A stretch of DNA of 64,000 nucleotides from Skermania piniformis (GTDB lineage Bacteria > Actinomycetota > Actinomycetes > Mycobacteriales > Mycobacteriaceae), in contig NZ_CP079105.1 of assembly GCF_019285775.1 (NCBI RefSeq), positions 2,542,001-2,606,000 on the forward strand, in the 5' to 3' direction. Both the position numbers and the translations under genes were made by a program. This document shows, piece after piece, positions 45,607 through 58,392 of this stretch. The notes below the pieces were generated by a model, which saw only the letters and a program-made list of their open reading frames with translations, did no database searches and was not told where the DNA came from. The first letter of the stretch is position 1, and every line of letters begins with the position of its first letter.

Positions 45607-48252
45607 CTACCCGCCGACCGGGTTGGCGACGCCGGCGCCACACCTGCCCCGCAGCACGGCTTGCTCGGCGCCGTCCGGGTCGAGCGGCGGCGCAAACAGA
45701 TAGCCCTGCGCCTGGCGGCAACCCAGACCCAGCAGTGCCTGTTGTTGTTGCACCGTCTCGACCCCTTCGGCGACGACCGACAGGCGTAGCGACTCGCCGA
45801 TCGCCAGCACGCCGACGACGACGCTGCGGTCGACCGCGTCGGTCACCATCCCGGCCACGAAACCTCGGTCGATCTTGATCGTGCCGATCGGAAAGAGTTT
45901 GAGTCGGCTCATACTGGCGTAGGAGGTGCCGAAATCGTCGAGCGCGAATCGGACCCCGGCCGCCCGGAGCTCGTTGGCCGATTCGGTCGCCGCCGCCCGG
46001 ACGTAGTTGTACTCGGTGACCTCCAGACAGACGTCTGACGGGTCGACCCCATAGGTCGCGATCGTGCCGAGCAGCTGCTGCGCCCGCCGCCGGTCGTCCA
46101 GCTGGGCCGGTGAGATATTGACATTCATCCGCAGTCCGGCACCGCCGGGCAGTTGCTGCCATCGGGCCAACTGGGCGCAGGCTTGGTCGAGCACCCATGC
46201 ACCGATCTCCAGGATGGCGCCGGATTCCTCGGCGAGCGGAATGAACACTCCCGGCGGCACGTTTCCGCGCAGCGGATGATGCCACCGGGCGAGCGCTTCG
46301 AAGCCGAGCAATTCGCCGGTGGCCAGGTCGCAGATCGGCTGGTACTGCACTTTCAGCTGCCTGCGCTCCAACGCGAAGGCGAGCTCGAACCGGAGATCGA
46401 GCAGATCCAGCGAGCGGTGCGAGGCATCGTCGTCGAACACCTCGATCAGGCCGGAACCGCGCGCCTTCGCCGCATACATCGCCGCATCCGCGTCGCGCAT
46501 CATCACCGACACCGTGCTCTGCCCCCGCACCCCCACCACGCCGCCGATGCTGGAGGTGACCCGGACCAACTCACCGTTCAGCAGAAACGGGTCTTCCAAC
46601 GCCTGCGCCGCACGCCGGGCGGTCCGGGTGACCTCGGTGAGATCGGCCACCTCGGCGAGCACCACGACGAACTCGTCACCACCGAACCGGCCGAGCAGAT
46701 CGCCGGTGCCGACGATCGATCCCAGCCGATAGGCCACCTGGGCCAGCAGACTGTCGCCGGACTCGTGGCCGAGCCGATCGTTGATCGTCTTGAACTTGTC
46801 CAGGTCACAGAACAACAAGCCGACCGCGGAGCCCAGGTCGGTGCGGGCCAGGGCATCGGTGAGTGTCTGCGCGATCAGCGCTCGATTCGCCAGACCGGTC
46901 AGCGGGTCGTGGGTGGCCCGGCGCAACAGCTCGGTCTCCAGCCGCTTCCGGTCGTCGATCACCCGGGTGGAGACGACTGCCGAATCGCCCTCGTCCAGCG
47001 GCTGCCGGAAGGCGGATTCGACCCAGAACCACCCGTCCGCCCCGGCCAGTCGGTACTCGACCTTGATATCGCCGGTGCCGTCGAGCGAGCGGACGGTGTC
47101 CGCGACCGCCGACCGCACGGCTGCGGCGTCGTCGGTATGGACCCGACCGGACAGGTCGCTACCCACCAACCGGTCTGGTTCGATGCCGAGACCGCGCCGA
47201 TAGGACGGCGACGCGTACCGGATGCGACCGTCGGCGTCGACCACGGCGACCATGTCGCTGATCGAGTCGGTGATCGTGCGCAACGACCGCTCACTGTCCC
47301 CCAGCGCTCGATAGAGTTCGGCGTTCTCCATCGCCGCGCCGAGGTTGCCGGCGAAGATCGCCGCAATCCCGCTGATACTCGGCGAGAACGGTTGCCCCGA
47401 TCGGGAGGCGTAGAGCACCGCGACCGGCTTCTCGCCACGCAGGATCGGCAACGACATCACGTGCAGCTCACCGTCCCGATACTCGAACGGCGCTGCTCGC
47501 TCGACGTTTTCCGACCAGCCCACGGGGTCCGCGGCCGGATCCACCCGGTGCGCGCCCGACCCGGTCCGCAGCTCGCCCGGTCGGCCGTCGGGATCGACGG
47601 TGAGCAGCCAGGCGTCGTCGGCGCTGCACAGCCCGCGCAGTTCGGTAACTCCTTCGTCGAGCAGCACCCACAGATCCAGTTGCCGAACCAGCCGATGGCT
47701 GGACTGGGCGAGCCGCTCCATCGCGCCGGCGTGCCGCGCGACGTCGAGCGCGGAGCGCAGCCGATCGGTCACCGACAGGACAACCTGGCGGTCCATCAGG
47801 GTGAACGGCCGCCCGTCGGAACGACAAACGATAACCAGCTCATTGCCAGACTCGCCGGACATCGTCGCCCACGTCGCCGACTCGGCCCGCACTTCGGCGA
47901 GCACCGGCGGCAGCCCGGAGGTCGCCGCGGTGCCCGGCCGGGCCAGCAGCTTCTCCGAGTGCTCGTCCAGCGGCCAGCCCTCGGTCCAGGCCGGGTCGTT
48001 GTCGGCGAGCCCGCACGCCTGGGCGACGAGCAACCGGCCGGCGCGCGGACGCGCAACCAGCGTCACGTCCGCGCCGAAGACCTCGGACAACACCGCGAGC
48101 ATGTCGCCCATCAACACCTCGGGCGAGGAGGATCCGCCGACTGCCGCCAGCAGCCGGATCAGTCGGGTGGTATCGCGATACGCCGCCCGAGCCATATTGG
48201 TCGCCTCATCGGCGAGCTGGCGCAGCTCGTCCGGGGATTCGGGGTTCGACAC
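45607..48252 (-). CDS. GAF-PAS-GGDEF-EAL cyclic-di-GMP protein
   Basis: An 881-residue cytosolic protein with two GAF-like regions (~40-170 and ~180-310), a PAS domain (~320-435), a diguanylate cyclase domain with intact GGDEF (524-528) and a phosphodiesterase domain with intact EAL (652-654). The RxxD product-inhibition site is absent: Gly is at the Arg position of GTGD, five residues before GGDEF. It may both make and degrade c-di-GMP. The GTG at 48252, 13 bp after the FIST stop, is preferred over an upstream frame that overlaps the FIST gene. Pairing with FIST suggests the sensor input. Confidence 0.88.
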   Translation of the reverse strand: MSNPESPDELRQLADEATNMARAAYRDTTRLIRLLAAVGGSSSPEVLMGDMLAVLSEVFGADVTLVARPRAGRLLVAQACGLADNDPAWTEGWPLDEHSEKLLARPGTAATSGLPPVLAEVRAESATWATMSGESGNELVIVCRSDGRPFTLMDRQVVLSVTDRLRSALDVARHAGAMERLAQSSHRLVRQLDLWVLLDEGVTELRGLCSADDAWLLTVDPDGRPGELRTGSGAHRVDPAADPVGWSENVERAAPFEYRDGELHVMSLPILRGEKPVAVLYASRSGQPFSPSISGIAAIFAGNLGAAMENAELYRALGDSERSLRTITDSISDMVAVVDADGRIRYASPSYRRGLGIEPDRLVGSDLSGRVHTDDAAAVRSAVADTVRSLDGTGDIKVEYRLAGADGWFWVESAFRQPLDEGDSAVVSTRVIDDRKRLETELLRRATHDPLTGLANRALIAQTLTDALARTDLGSAVGLLFCDLDKFKTINDRLGHESGDSLLAQVAYRLGSIVGTGDLLGRFGGDEFVVVLAEVADLTEVTRTARRAAQALEDPFLLNGELVRVTSSIGGVVGVRGQSTVSVMMRDADAAMYAAKARGSGLIEVFDDDASHRSLDLLDLRFELAFALERRQLKVQYQPICDLATGELLGFEALARWHHPLRGNVPPGVFIPLAEESGAILEIGAWVLDQACAQLARWQQLPGGAGLRMNVNISPAQLDDRRRAQQLLGTIATYGVDPSDVCLEVTEYNYVRAAATESANELRAAGVRFALDDFGTSYASMSRLKLFPIGTIKIDRGFVAGMVTDAVDRSVVVGVLAIGESLRLSVVAEGVETVQQQQALLGLGCRQAQGYLFAPPLDPDGAEQAVLRGRCGAGVANPVGG

Positions 48253-48265
48253 CGCCGGTGCCGGT

Positions 48266-49465
48266 TTAAAGGGCCAACGCGACGACCGTGGAATTGTGGT
48301 ATCCGGTAATCCCGGAGACGCGAGCGAACTCGCCGTAGCTGAACATGCCCAAGCTGGGCACACCCGCCGCGTCGTGCACGCCCTCCGCCTCTTCGGCCGC
48401 CCGATCGCCGAGCACCCGGAGCCGGCCGACGCAACTGAACACGATCACCGCACCCACCTCGCGGTCGCCGACCGCCTCCCGGACCACTTTTTCGTTGATG
48501 CCCAGGAGGGAGGTCGGCGAGGCGCGGACGAACTGGATCGCCGCGAATGCCGGCAGCGCGGTGTGCATTCGCATCCGCTCGCCGTCCTCGATGACGAAAC
48601 CGCGGATGAACTGGGCACCGTCCGGCTCGATCAGCCCGAGCCCGAAAGCCCAGGGCATCGCGGCCGACGGGTCCGCCACGGCCCCCGAACCCCGCGCCAG
48701 CTCGGGGAACTGATCGTGCAACACCTCGAGCGCCGGCCGGCCCTCGATCTCTTCCACGTAGGTGTCGTCGGCCGCTGTGATCAATTGCGGCAACCCGCTC
48801 GGCTCCCAGCCGTGGGCGACCGACACGGTCAGCGGGTGCGGTGACTCGATCCAGACCACCACCATCCCGGATTCCAATATCCGGTCGTTGTGATAGAGCG
48901 CCGTGCGATCGAGCAAGCGGTAGTCACCGAAACCGCCACCGACGATCGGGACGGTGGCGCCGGCGACCTGGTGCACCCCGGTGAGCAACTGCTGATGCCG
49001 GCTGTTGTTGTCGTCGCCGAGCACCAGTGCTGCCGCGTAGCCGAGGCCGCCACCGGCGTTTTCCCGTGCCTGCCGGGTCACCGCTGCCGCGACCCGAGCC
49101 TGGTCGGTTTCGGTATCGGCGGTGGACCCGATACCGAATCGGTACGGTCCGGCGGAGAGGGCCAGGACCGCGACCGCGGCGTTCTCGCTCAGCCAGGTCG
49201 CGCCGTCGGCGAAGAATTCGTCGGCGGTCGCACCGACCACGTCGGCGTCCTTCGCCTCGGCCCGCACGCCGGCCAAGAGCTCGACCGAGTCGTATCGGCG
49301 AGCCGCATATACCAAGATCAGCGCGGGTGCGGTGTCGAGTTGCCGAACGGCTGCTGCTGTGGCCTCGGCACCGGCCGAACGTGCATCCGACAACTCGCTG
49401 TGCCCGACTCCGGCCGTCAATCGTGCCGTCGCCGACGTCGTCCCTTCTACATGCCCAACTGTCAT
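48266..49465 (-). CDS. FIST N/C sensory domain protein
   Basis: A 399-residue protein with an N-terminal FIST domain (ALILVYAARRYDSVELLAGVR, VVGATADEFFADGA) and a C-terminal FIST_C region (EPSGLPQLITAADDTYVEEIEGRPAL, PSLGMFSYGEFARVSG). FIST proteins are thought to bind small molecules such as amino acids and signal to cyclase or kinase partners. The ATG at 49465 is chosen (MTVGHVEG), with GAGG a few bases upstream; an ATG at 49480 is possible. It is the first gene of a two-gene operon with the GGDEF-EAL protein. Confidence 0.82.
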   Translation of the reverse strand: MTVGHVEGTTSATARLTAGVGHSELSDARSAGAEATAAAVRQLDTAPALILVYAARRYDSVELLAGVRAEAKDADVVGATADEFFADGATWLSENAAVAVLALSAGPYRFGIGSTADTETDQARVAAAVTRQARENAGGGLGYAAALVLGDDNNSRHQQLLTGVHQVAGATVPIVGGGFGDYRLLDRTALYHNDRILESGMVVVWIESPHPLTVSVAHGWEPSGLPQLITAADDTYVEEIEGRPALEVLHDQFPELARGSGAVADPSAAMPWAFGLGLIEPDGAQFIRGFVIEDGERMRMHTALPAFAAIQFVRASPTSLLGINEKVVREAVGDREVGAVIVFSCVGRLRVLGDRAAEEAEGVHDAAGVPSLGMFSYGEFARVSGITGYHNSTVVALAL

Positions 49466-49602
49466 CTGCGCCTCACCCATACATCGGCCCGACCCGGGAA
49501 GAATCGCGACTGGGACCTTAACCGACGTCGTCAGACTTGCACGCGGTCAAATTTCCAGGCGACCCCATTGTTACCGAGTCGCAGCATCTGGGCCAACTCG
49601 GG

Positions 49603-50742
49603 TTACAGACCGAGGGTTTTCGCAATAATGTCGCGTTGAATTTCGCTGGTACCACCGACGATCGTGCCGACCACCGTCATGCGAAGCATCTCCGCCATTC
49701 CCGCCTCCTCGGTGTACCCCATTCCGCCGAGCATCTGGACCCCCTCCAGCGCGGCATGCTTGGCGAGTTCGGTCGCCTTGAGCTTGACCATCGACGCCTC
49801 GCGCGGGAGCAACACGCCCGGGTTCTCGTCCACCCGCTGCGCGACGTCGTGCACCAGCACCCGAGTAGCCTCGATCTCGGTGGCCAGATCGGCCAGCCGT
49901 TGCGACAGAGCCTGGAACGAACCGATCGGCCGACCGAACTGGGAGCGCTCCTTGACATAACGCAGTGTGTCGTCGAAAGCGCGGCGTGCCTGGCCGAGTG
50001 CCAGGGCCCCGATCACCACCCGCTCGATGTTCAGGCCCGAGATCAGCTGCGCCCACCCCTGCCCCTCGGCGCCGACCAGGCGGTCGGCGCCGACGAAGGC
50101 GTCGGTGAAGTAGACGTCGTTGACCTCGGCACCCAGCGTCGCGATCGGCCGGATCTCGACGCCCGGGATGGCCGTCGGCACCGACAACATCGTGATCCCC
50201 TGATGTTTGTCTCCGGTGTCGGCCGACCGCGCGACCAGCAGGATTTCCTCGGCGCTGTGCGCGTTGGAGATCCAGGTCTTCTGCCCGTTGATCCGGTAGC
50301 CACCGTCGACTTTCTCCGCCTTGCAGGTCAACGCGGCAACATCGGAACCCGAGCCCGGCTCCGACATCGCGATCGCGGTCGCCGCGCCGGCGGTTACCTT
50401 GCCGACGAGCTCCCGAGCCAGCTCCGCGGTAGCGAACTTGACGTAGCTGTGCGCCACGATCAGCGTGACCGGATAACTCGCCAACGGAATCCGGCCGTAG
50501 GCGAGTTCCTCGACGAACAGACACGCCTCGAACAACGAGCCGCCGGAGCCGCCGTACTCCTCGGGCAGCGACAGGCCGAGAAAGCCCAACTCGGCCAGCT
50601 TCTTTGCGATGTCGTAATTGCTGGTGGTGGTCCCGTCTGCGGTCAGCGCGCGCCGCTGCTCGGGGCTCGCGCACTCCCGGGCCGCGAACTCGCGCACCGT
50701 CGCGACCAGGCTGCGCTGCTCATCGGTCAATTGCAGGCTCAT
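49603..50742 (-). CDS. Acyl-CoA dehydrogenase
   Basis: A 379-residue enzyme of the acyl-CoA dehydrogenase family. It shows the flavin loop AIAMSEPGSGSD, KTWISNAHSAEE, the ERSQFGRPIGSFQ stretch, and the C-terminal YTEEAGMAEMLRMT and IVGGTSEIQRDI. The Glu of the GMGYTEE segment may be the catalytic base. The ATG at 50742 has GGGGTG six bases upstream; a GTG at 50760 is the alternative. It is divergent from the TetR gene across a perfect palindromic operator, so repression by that regulator is likely. Substrate unknown. Confidence 0.9.
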   Translation of the reverse strand: MSLQLTDEQRSLVATVREFAARECASPEQRRALTADGTTTSNYDIAKKLAELGFLGLSLPEEYGGSGGSLFEACLFVEELAYGRIPLASYPVTLIVAHSYVKFATAELARELVGKVTAGAATAIAMSEPGSGSDVAALTCKAEKVDGGYRINGQKTWISNAHSAEEILLVARSADTGDKHQGITMLSVPTAIPGVEIRPIATLGAEVNDVYFTDAFVGADRLVGAEGQGWAQLISGLNIERVVIGALALGQARRAFDDTLRYVKERSQFGRPIGSFQALSQRLADLATEIEATRVLVHDVAQRVDENPGVLLPREASMVKLKATELAKHAALEGVQMLGGMGYTEEAGMAEMLRMTVVGTIVGGTSEIQRDIIAKTLGL

Positions 50743-50774
50743 CCGCCGCACCCCATTCACGTTTGTCTGCGATG

Positions 50775-50804
50775 GTAATTACGTGCATATGAGCACGTAA
50801 TTAC
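50775..50804. promoter_or_regulatory. Perfect 12+12 bp inverted repeat operator
   Basis: Arms GTAATTACGTGC and its exact reverse complement GCACGTAATTAC are separated by a 6-bp spacer (ATATGA). It sits in the 83-bp divergent region between the acyl-CoA dehydrogenase and the TetR gene. Its length and symmetry match TetR-family operators. It is AT-rich in a GC-rich region. It should cover promoter elements of both genes. Confidence 0.85.
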
Positions 50805-50813
50805 ATGAGGATA

Positions 50814-50819
50814 TAGCAT
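50814..50819 (+). promoter_or_regulatory. Candidate -10 of the TetR gene (leaderless)
   Basis: TAGCAT fits TANNNT and ends 6 nt before the GTG at 50826. It lies 10 bp downstream of the palindromic operator, so a bound repressor would block this promoter. Confidence 0.5.
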
Positions 50820-50825
50820 GAACCG

Positions 50826-51434
50826 GTGACCGCCGCACTCCCGCCGAACAAGCACCAGGAAAAGAGCCTGCGCACCCGCGCGTTGCTCCTGGACGCAGCG
50901 CTGGACAGCCTCGCCGATCGCGGCTACGGCAACACCTCGATCAGCGACATCACCGCCCGGGCCGGCGTGACCCGTGGTGCGCAGGTCCATCACTTTCACA
51001 CCCGAACCGAGCTTTTCGCCCACGCCATCGACCATCTCGTGGTCCGTCAGCGCGAGTCGCTGCACCGCCACATCGGGCAACTGGCACCCGACACGACCCC
51101 GGTGGAGGTTCTGATCGGCCTGGTCACCGCCACTTTTGCGGGCCGCCTGGGCAAAGCCGCGATCGAGCTGTACAGCTCGTTTGCCACCGACGACGAGCTA
51201 CGCCACACCATGTTGCGCAGTCAGCACGAGATAACGATCGAGCTGTTGTCGACCTGCACCGAGCTGATCGGCGACACCGCCCCCCGAGACCGGCTGGAAT
51301 CGACGTTCTGGCTGACCGTCAACCTGATCCGGGGGACGACCGTCGACGAGATGCTGGGCCGAGACGAACGCCGCCGCCGGCAGGTCGTCGACGACTGGCG
51401 CACGCTCGCCACGCTCGCTCTGGCTACCGATTGA
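50826..51434 (+). CDS. TetR-family regulator, probable repressor of the adjacent acyl-CoA dehydrogenase
   Basis: A 202-residue TetR regulator. The N-terminal HTH reads TRALLLDAALDSLADRGYGNTSISDITARAGVTRGAQVHHF. It is followed by a helical ligand-binding domain. The GTG at 50826 has a leaderless-type -10. The divergent acyl-CoA dehydrogenase and the shared perfect palindrome support auto- and cross-regulation. The ligand is likely an acyl-CoA or fatty acid, by context only. Confidence 0.9.
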   Translation: MTAALPPNKHQEKSLRTRALLLDAALDSLADRGYGNTSISDITARAGVTRGAQVHHFHTRTELFAHAIDHLVVRQRESLHRHIGQLAPDTTPVEVLIGLVTATFAGRLGKAAIELYSSFATDDELRHTMLRSQHEITIELLSTCTELIGDTAPRDRLESTFWLTVNLIRGTTVDEMLGRDERRRRQVVDDWRTLATLALATD

Positions 51435-51468
51435 CCGCCACTCGACCGCCGGTCCGGGATTCCCGGGG

Positions 51469-52575
51469 TTACCCGCGATCGCTGTCGTCCGCGGCCAGCT
51501 GGCCACAAGCGGCCGCGATCTCGCGGCCCCGGGTGTCGCGCACCGTACAGGCCACACCGCGAGCGACCACCCGCCGGACGAATTCCCGCTCGACCGGCTT
51601 CGGGCTCGCATCCCACTCGCTGCCGGGCGTCGGGTTGAGCGGAATCAGGTTCACGTGTACCCGCGACCGCAGCGCGGCGTGCAGCAACGTGCCGAGTAGG
51701 TCGGCCCGCCACGGCTGATCGTTGACGTCACGGATCAGCGCATACTCGATCGACACTCGCCGCCCGGTCCGGTCGGCGTAGTACCCGGCCGCGTCGAGCA
51801 CCTCGGCCACCGGCCATCGATTGTTCACCGGCACCAGGGTGTCGCGCAGCTCGTCGTCCGGCGTGTGCAGCGAGACCGCCAGCGTCACCGCCAGGCCTTC
51901 GTCGGCAAGTCGCCGGATCGCCGGCGCCAGGCCGACCGTGGAGACCACCACGTTGCGCTGCGAGATGCCGAACCCGCCGGGCACCGGGTCGGTGATCCGC
52001 CGGACCGCGGCGACCACCCGACGGTAGTTGGCCAGCGGCTCCCCCATCCCCATGAACACGACGTTGCTCAGCCGGGCGTCGTCCGCCCGCGCGACCACGG
52101 CAGCAGCTCGCACCTGATCCACGATCTCGGCGGTGGACAGATTCCGGTTCAGTCCGCCTTGGCCGGTAGCGCAGAACGGGCAGGCCATGCCACAACCGGC
52201 CTGGCTGGAGACGCAGAGGGTGGTGCGATCGGGATACCGCATCAACACGCTCTCGACGAGGGTTCCGTCGCCGGCCCGCCAGAGCGTCTTGCGCGTCTCG
52301 CCGGCATCGCAGGTGACCCGGCGGACCTCCTGCAACAACGGCGGGAACAACTGCTCCGCCACCGCGGATCGCACCGCCGCGGGCAGGTCGGTCATCTCGG
52401 CCGGATCGGCCAGCAGTCGCCCGTAGTACTGCCGAGCGATCTGGTCGGCGCGGAACGCCGGCAAGCCCAGCTCGGCGATCGCCCGCCGACGTTCGTCGAG
52501 GTCGAGGTCGGCAAAATGGCGGGGCGGCAATCCCCGGCGCGGTGCTTCGAATACGAGCGGCAAAGAACTCGGCAT
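51469..52575 (-). CDS. rlmN: 23S rRNA/tRNA adenine C2-methyltransferase RlmN
   Basis: A 368-residue radical SAM enzyme that methylates C2 of A2503 in 23S rRNA and A37 in some tRNAs. The cluster cysteines are in [13 protein letters not shown]. The second conserved Cys, which forms the methyl/adenine intermediates, lies in [12 protein letters not shown] near residue 350. GMGEPLANY and [11 protein letters not shown] are also typical. It ends the pyrH-frr-cdsA-rlmN run, 36 bp after cdsA. Confidence 0.96.
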   Translation of the reverse strand: MPSSLPLVFEAPRRGLPPRHFADLDLDERRRAIAELGLPAFRADQIARQYYGRLLADPAEMTDLPAAVRSAVAEQLFPPLLQEVRRVTCDAGETRKTLWRAGDGTLVESVLMRYPDRTTLCVSSQAGCGMACPFCATGQGGLNRNLSTAEIVDQVRAAAVVARADDARLSNVVFMGMGEPLANYRRVVAAVRRITDPVPGGFGISQRNVVVSTVGLAPAIRRLADEGLAVTLAVSLHTPDDELRDTLVPVNNRWPVAEVLDAAGYYADRTGRRVSIEYALIRDVNDQPWRADLLGTLLHAALRSRVHVNLIPLNPTPGSEWDASPKPVEREFVRRVVARGVACTVRDTRGREIAAACGQLAADDSDRG

Positions 52576-52611
52576 GGCAGACCCAGTGTCGCATCCGCGC
52601 CGGACGGCCGA

Positions 52612-53622
52612 CTACAACAGGGTGCTGAACACCAGCCAGGAGACGAACGCTGCCGGCAACATGGAATCCAGCCGATCCATGATCCCGCCGTGCCCGGGCA
52701 GCAGCGTACCCATGTCCTTGATCCCCAGGTCCCGCTTGATCTGCGACTCGATCAGGTCACCGACCGTGGCGACCAGAACCAGACCGATGCCCAACGGAAT
52801 ACCGATCAGCGAATTGGCCCGCAGCAGCAACGTGACGGTCAGCAACCCGCCGATGATCCCGGCCAGCAAGGACCCGGCGAAACCCTCCCAGGATTTTTTC
52901 GGACTGATCGCCGGCGCCATCGGATGCCGGCCGAACAACACCCCGGCCGCGTAGCCACCGACATCCGAACAAACCACGCCGATCATGAACGCGAGCACCT
53001 GCATGTTGCCGTCGTCGTCGAGCAACATCAGAATCGCGAACGAGGCCAGCAGGGGAATCCAGGCGAGAACGAACACCGCGATCGCGGTGTCGCGCAGATA
53101 GTTCTTCGGCGGACTGCCGAGGCCGTGATCGAAGAGCCGCCAGACCATACAGACCAGCGCCGTGCCGGCAAACGCACCGAGAGTGCCGACGGCACCGAAC
53201 GGCCAGGCTAGCCATACCACCGCTTGGCCGCCGACCAGCAGCGGCGTTCGGGGGACCTGGACGTCCGCCTCCCGCAGCCGGCGCGTGACCTCCCAGGTGG
53301 CAATGGCCATGGCCACCGCGATCACCGGGATCAGGACCAACGGCGCGAAGAGCAGGATCGCAATCAGCGACAGGCCGAGTCCGCCGCCGACCAGGACCGC
53401 CGCAGACAGGTTACGACCGGCGCGCGACGGCGCGGCTTTCCGATCCGCGGGGGCCGCCGGGGCGGGTTCGGCGGTCGCGACCGAGTCGGATATCACGGCA
53501 GAATCCGCTACGGCGACAGGTTCGCCGACCGCGTCGTCCGCGGCGGTCTCATCGTCGGCGGACCGATCGGCGCGCGCCCAGCTCATCACCGGCGCGGAGC
53601 CTGCGAAACGACTGTCTGACAC
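52612..53622 (-). CDS. cdsA: Phosphatidate cytidylyltransferase (CdsA)
   Basis: A 336-residue membrane enzyme that makes CDP-diacylglycerol from phosphatidate and CTP. It has a ~65-residue Ala/Asp-rich cytoplasmic N-terminus, then about eight hydrophobic segments. The signature KRDLGIKDMGTLLPGHGGIMDRLDS is intact, as is PKKSWEGFAGSL upstream. It starts 5 bp after frr. Confidence 0.95.
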   Translation of the reverse strand: MSDSRFAGSAPVMSWARADRSADDETAADDAVGEPVAVADSAVISDSVATAEPAPAAPADRKAAPSRAGRNLSAAVLVGGGLGLSLIAILLFAPLVLIPVIAVAMAIATWEVTRRLREADVQVPRTPLLVGGQAVVWLAWPFGAVGTLGAFAGTALVCMVWRLFDHGLGSPPKNYLRDTAIAVFVLAWIPLLASFAILMLLDDDGNMQVLAFMIGVVCSDVGGYAAGVLFGRHPMAPAISPKKSWEGFAGSLLAGIIGGLLTVTLLLRANSLIGIPLGIGLVLVATVGDLIESQIKRDLGIKDMGTLLPGHGGIMDRLDSMLPAAFVSWLVFSTLL

Positions 53623-53627
53623 TTCAC

Positions 53628-54185
53628 CTAGACCTCGAGCAGTTCGGATTCCTTGTGCTTGACCAGCTCGTCGACCGCGCCGACATACCGGGCCGTGGTC
53701 TTGTCGAGCTCTTTCTCCGCACGGCCGACCTCGTCCTCACCTGCCTCGCCGTCCTTCTGGATTCGCGAGAGTTCGTCCATCGCCTTGCGCCGCACGTTGC
53801 GGATCGAGACCTTACCGTCTTCGCCCTTGGACTTGGCCTGTTTCACCAGTTCGCGCCGCCGTTCCTCGGTCAGCTGCGGCACTGTGACGCGCAGGATGTC
53901 ACCGTTGTTCGTCGGGTTGACCCCCAGGTCGGAATTGCGGATCGCGGTCTCGATCGGACCCAGCTGCGCCGGCTCGTACGGCTTGATGATCACCATCCGC
54001 GGTTCCGGCACGCTCATGCTGGACATCTGCGTGATCGGGGTGGGCGCACCGTAATAGTCGATGACGATCTTGGCGAACATCGACGGCGTGGCCCTACCGG
54101 TACGAATCGCTCCCAGATCCTCCTTGAGGACCGCGACCGCCTTTTCCATCTTCTCTTCGGCGTCGAAGAGAGTTTCATCGATCAT
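53628..54185 (-). CDS. frr: Ribosome recycling factor
   Basis: A 185-residue protein, the full usual length, that splits post-termination ribosomes with EF-G. It begins [16 protein letters not shown] and carries the conserved [23 protein letters not shown] and [17 protein letters not shown] segments. It starts 6 bp after pyrH and ends 5 bp before cdsA. Confidence 0.97.
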   Translation of the reverse strand: MIDETLFDAEEKMEKAVAVLKEDLGAIRTGRATPSMFAKIVIDYYGAPTPITQMSSMSVPEPRMVIIKPYEPAQLGPIETAIRNSDLGVNPTNNGDILRVTVPQLTEERRRELVKQAKSKGEDGKVSIRNVRRKAMDELSRIQKDGEAGEDEVGRAEKELDKTTARYVGAVDELVKHKESELLEV

Positions 54186-54191
54186 CGCCGA

Positions 54192-54932
54192 TCAATCCTC
54201 CTTGGCCGTGCTCACCAGGGTGCCGATCCGCTCACCGGACACCGCACGCGCGATGTTGCCCTCGGTGAGCAGGTTGAACACCAGCATCGGCATGTCGTTG
54301 TCCATACACAGGCTGAACGCGGTGGCGTCGGCCACCCGCAAGCCACGCTCGATCACTTCCCGGTGGGTGATCTCGGTGAAGAGCGTCGCATCCGGGTCGA
54401 CGCGCGGGTCGGCGCTGTACACCCCGTCGACCGCCTTGGCCATCAGGACCACCTCGGCACCGATTTCCAGGGCGCGTTGCGCAGCGGTGGTGTCGGTGGA
54501 GAAGTACGGCATCCCCATCCCGGCACCGAAGATGACCACCCGCCCCTTCTCCAGATGTCGCTTCGCCCGCAGCGGCAGGTACGGTTCGGCGACCTGGCCC
54601 ATCGTGATCGCGGTCTGCACCCGGGTGTCGACCCCGTCGCGTTCCAGGAAATCCTGCAAGGCCAGCGAGTTCATCACGGTGCCGAGCATGCCCATGTAAT
54701 CCGAGCGCGAACGATCCATCCCACGGTCCGACAGCTCGGCGCCGCGGAAGAAGTTGCCGCCCCCGATCACCACGGCGACCTGCACGCCCGAACGCACCAC
54801 CGCGGCGATCTGGTTGGCCACCGTCTGCACGACATCCGGGTCGAGTCCGACCTTGCCCCCGCCGAACATCTCACCGCCCAGCTTGAGCAGCACCCTGGAA
54901 TAACCCTTGCGGGCTGCGGCCGGCTCGGTCAT
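54192..54932 (-). CDS. pyrH: UMP kinase
   Basis: A 246-residue hexameric UMP kinase making UDP from UMP. Motifs: [25 protein letters not shown], the [23 protein letters not shown] stretch and [12 protein letters not shown]. An ATG at 54932 has GAGGGAG upstream. Normally rpsB-tsf precede pyrH in this phylum. Here the next genes upstream on this strand are the defence genes, 103 bp away. Confidence 0.97.
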   Translation of the reverse strand: MTEPAAARKGYSRVLLKLGGEMFGGGKVGLDPDVVQTVANQIAAVVRSGVQVAVVIGGGNFFRGAELSDRGMDRSRSDYMGMLGTVMNSLALQDFLERDGVDTRVQTAITMGQVAEPYLPLRAKRHLEKGRVVIFGAGMGMPYFSTDTTAAQRALEIGAEVVLMAKAVDGVYSADPRVDPDATLFTEITHREVIERGLRVADATAFSLCMDNDMPMLVFNLLTEGNIARAVSGERIGTLVSTAKED

Positions 54933-55003
54933 CTGGCTCCCTCGGTCGGTCTGGGTATCCGCCGTTGCGCCCGGATCGGGCGGCCTCCCTATCCTGCCCT
55001 ATG

Positions 55004-55019
55004 GCCGGCCGCGACCGGC
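55004..55019 (-). terminator. Weak GC hairpin after the DUF499 gene
   Basis: GCCGG and CCGGC arms with a 6-nt loop lie between the ATPase stop and pyrH. No T-run follows, so it would only be a partial or factor-dependent terminator separating the defence genes from pyrH. Confidence 0.25.
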
Positions 55020-55035
55020 ACGGGACGATCGAGCC

Positions 55036-58391
<3,356 letters not shown>

Positions 58392-58392
<1 letters not shown>

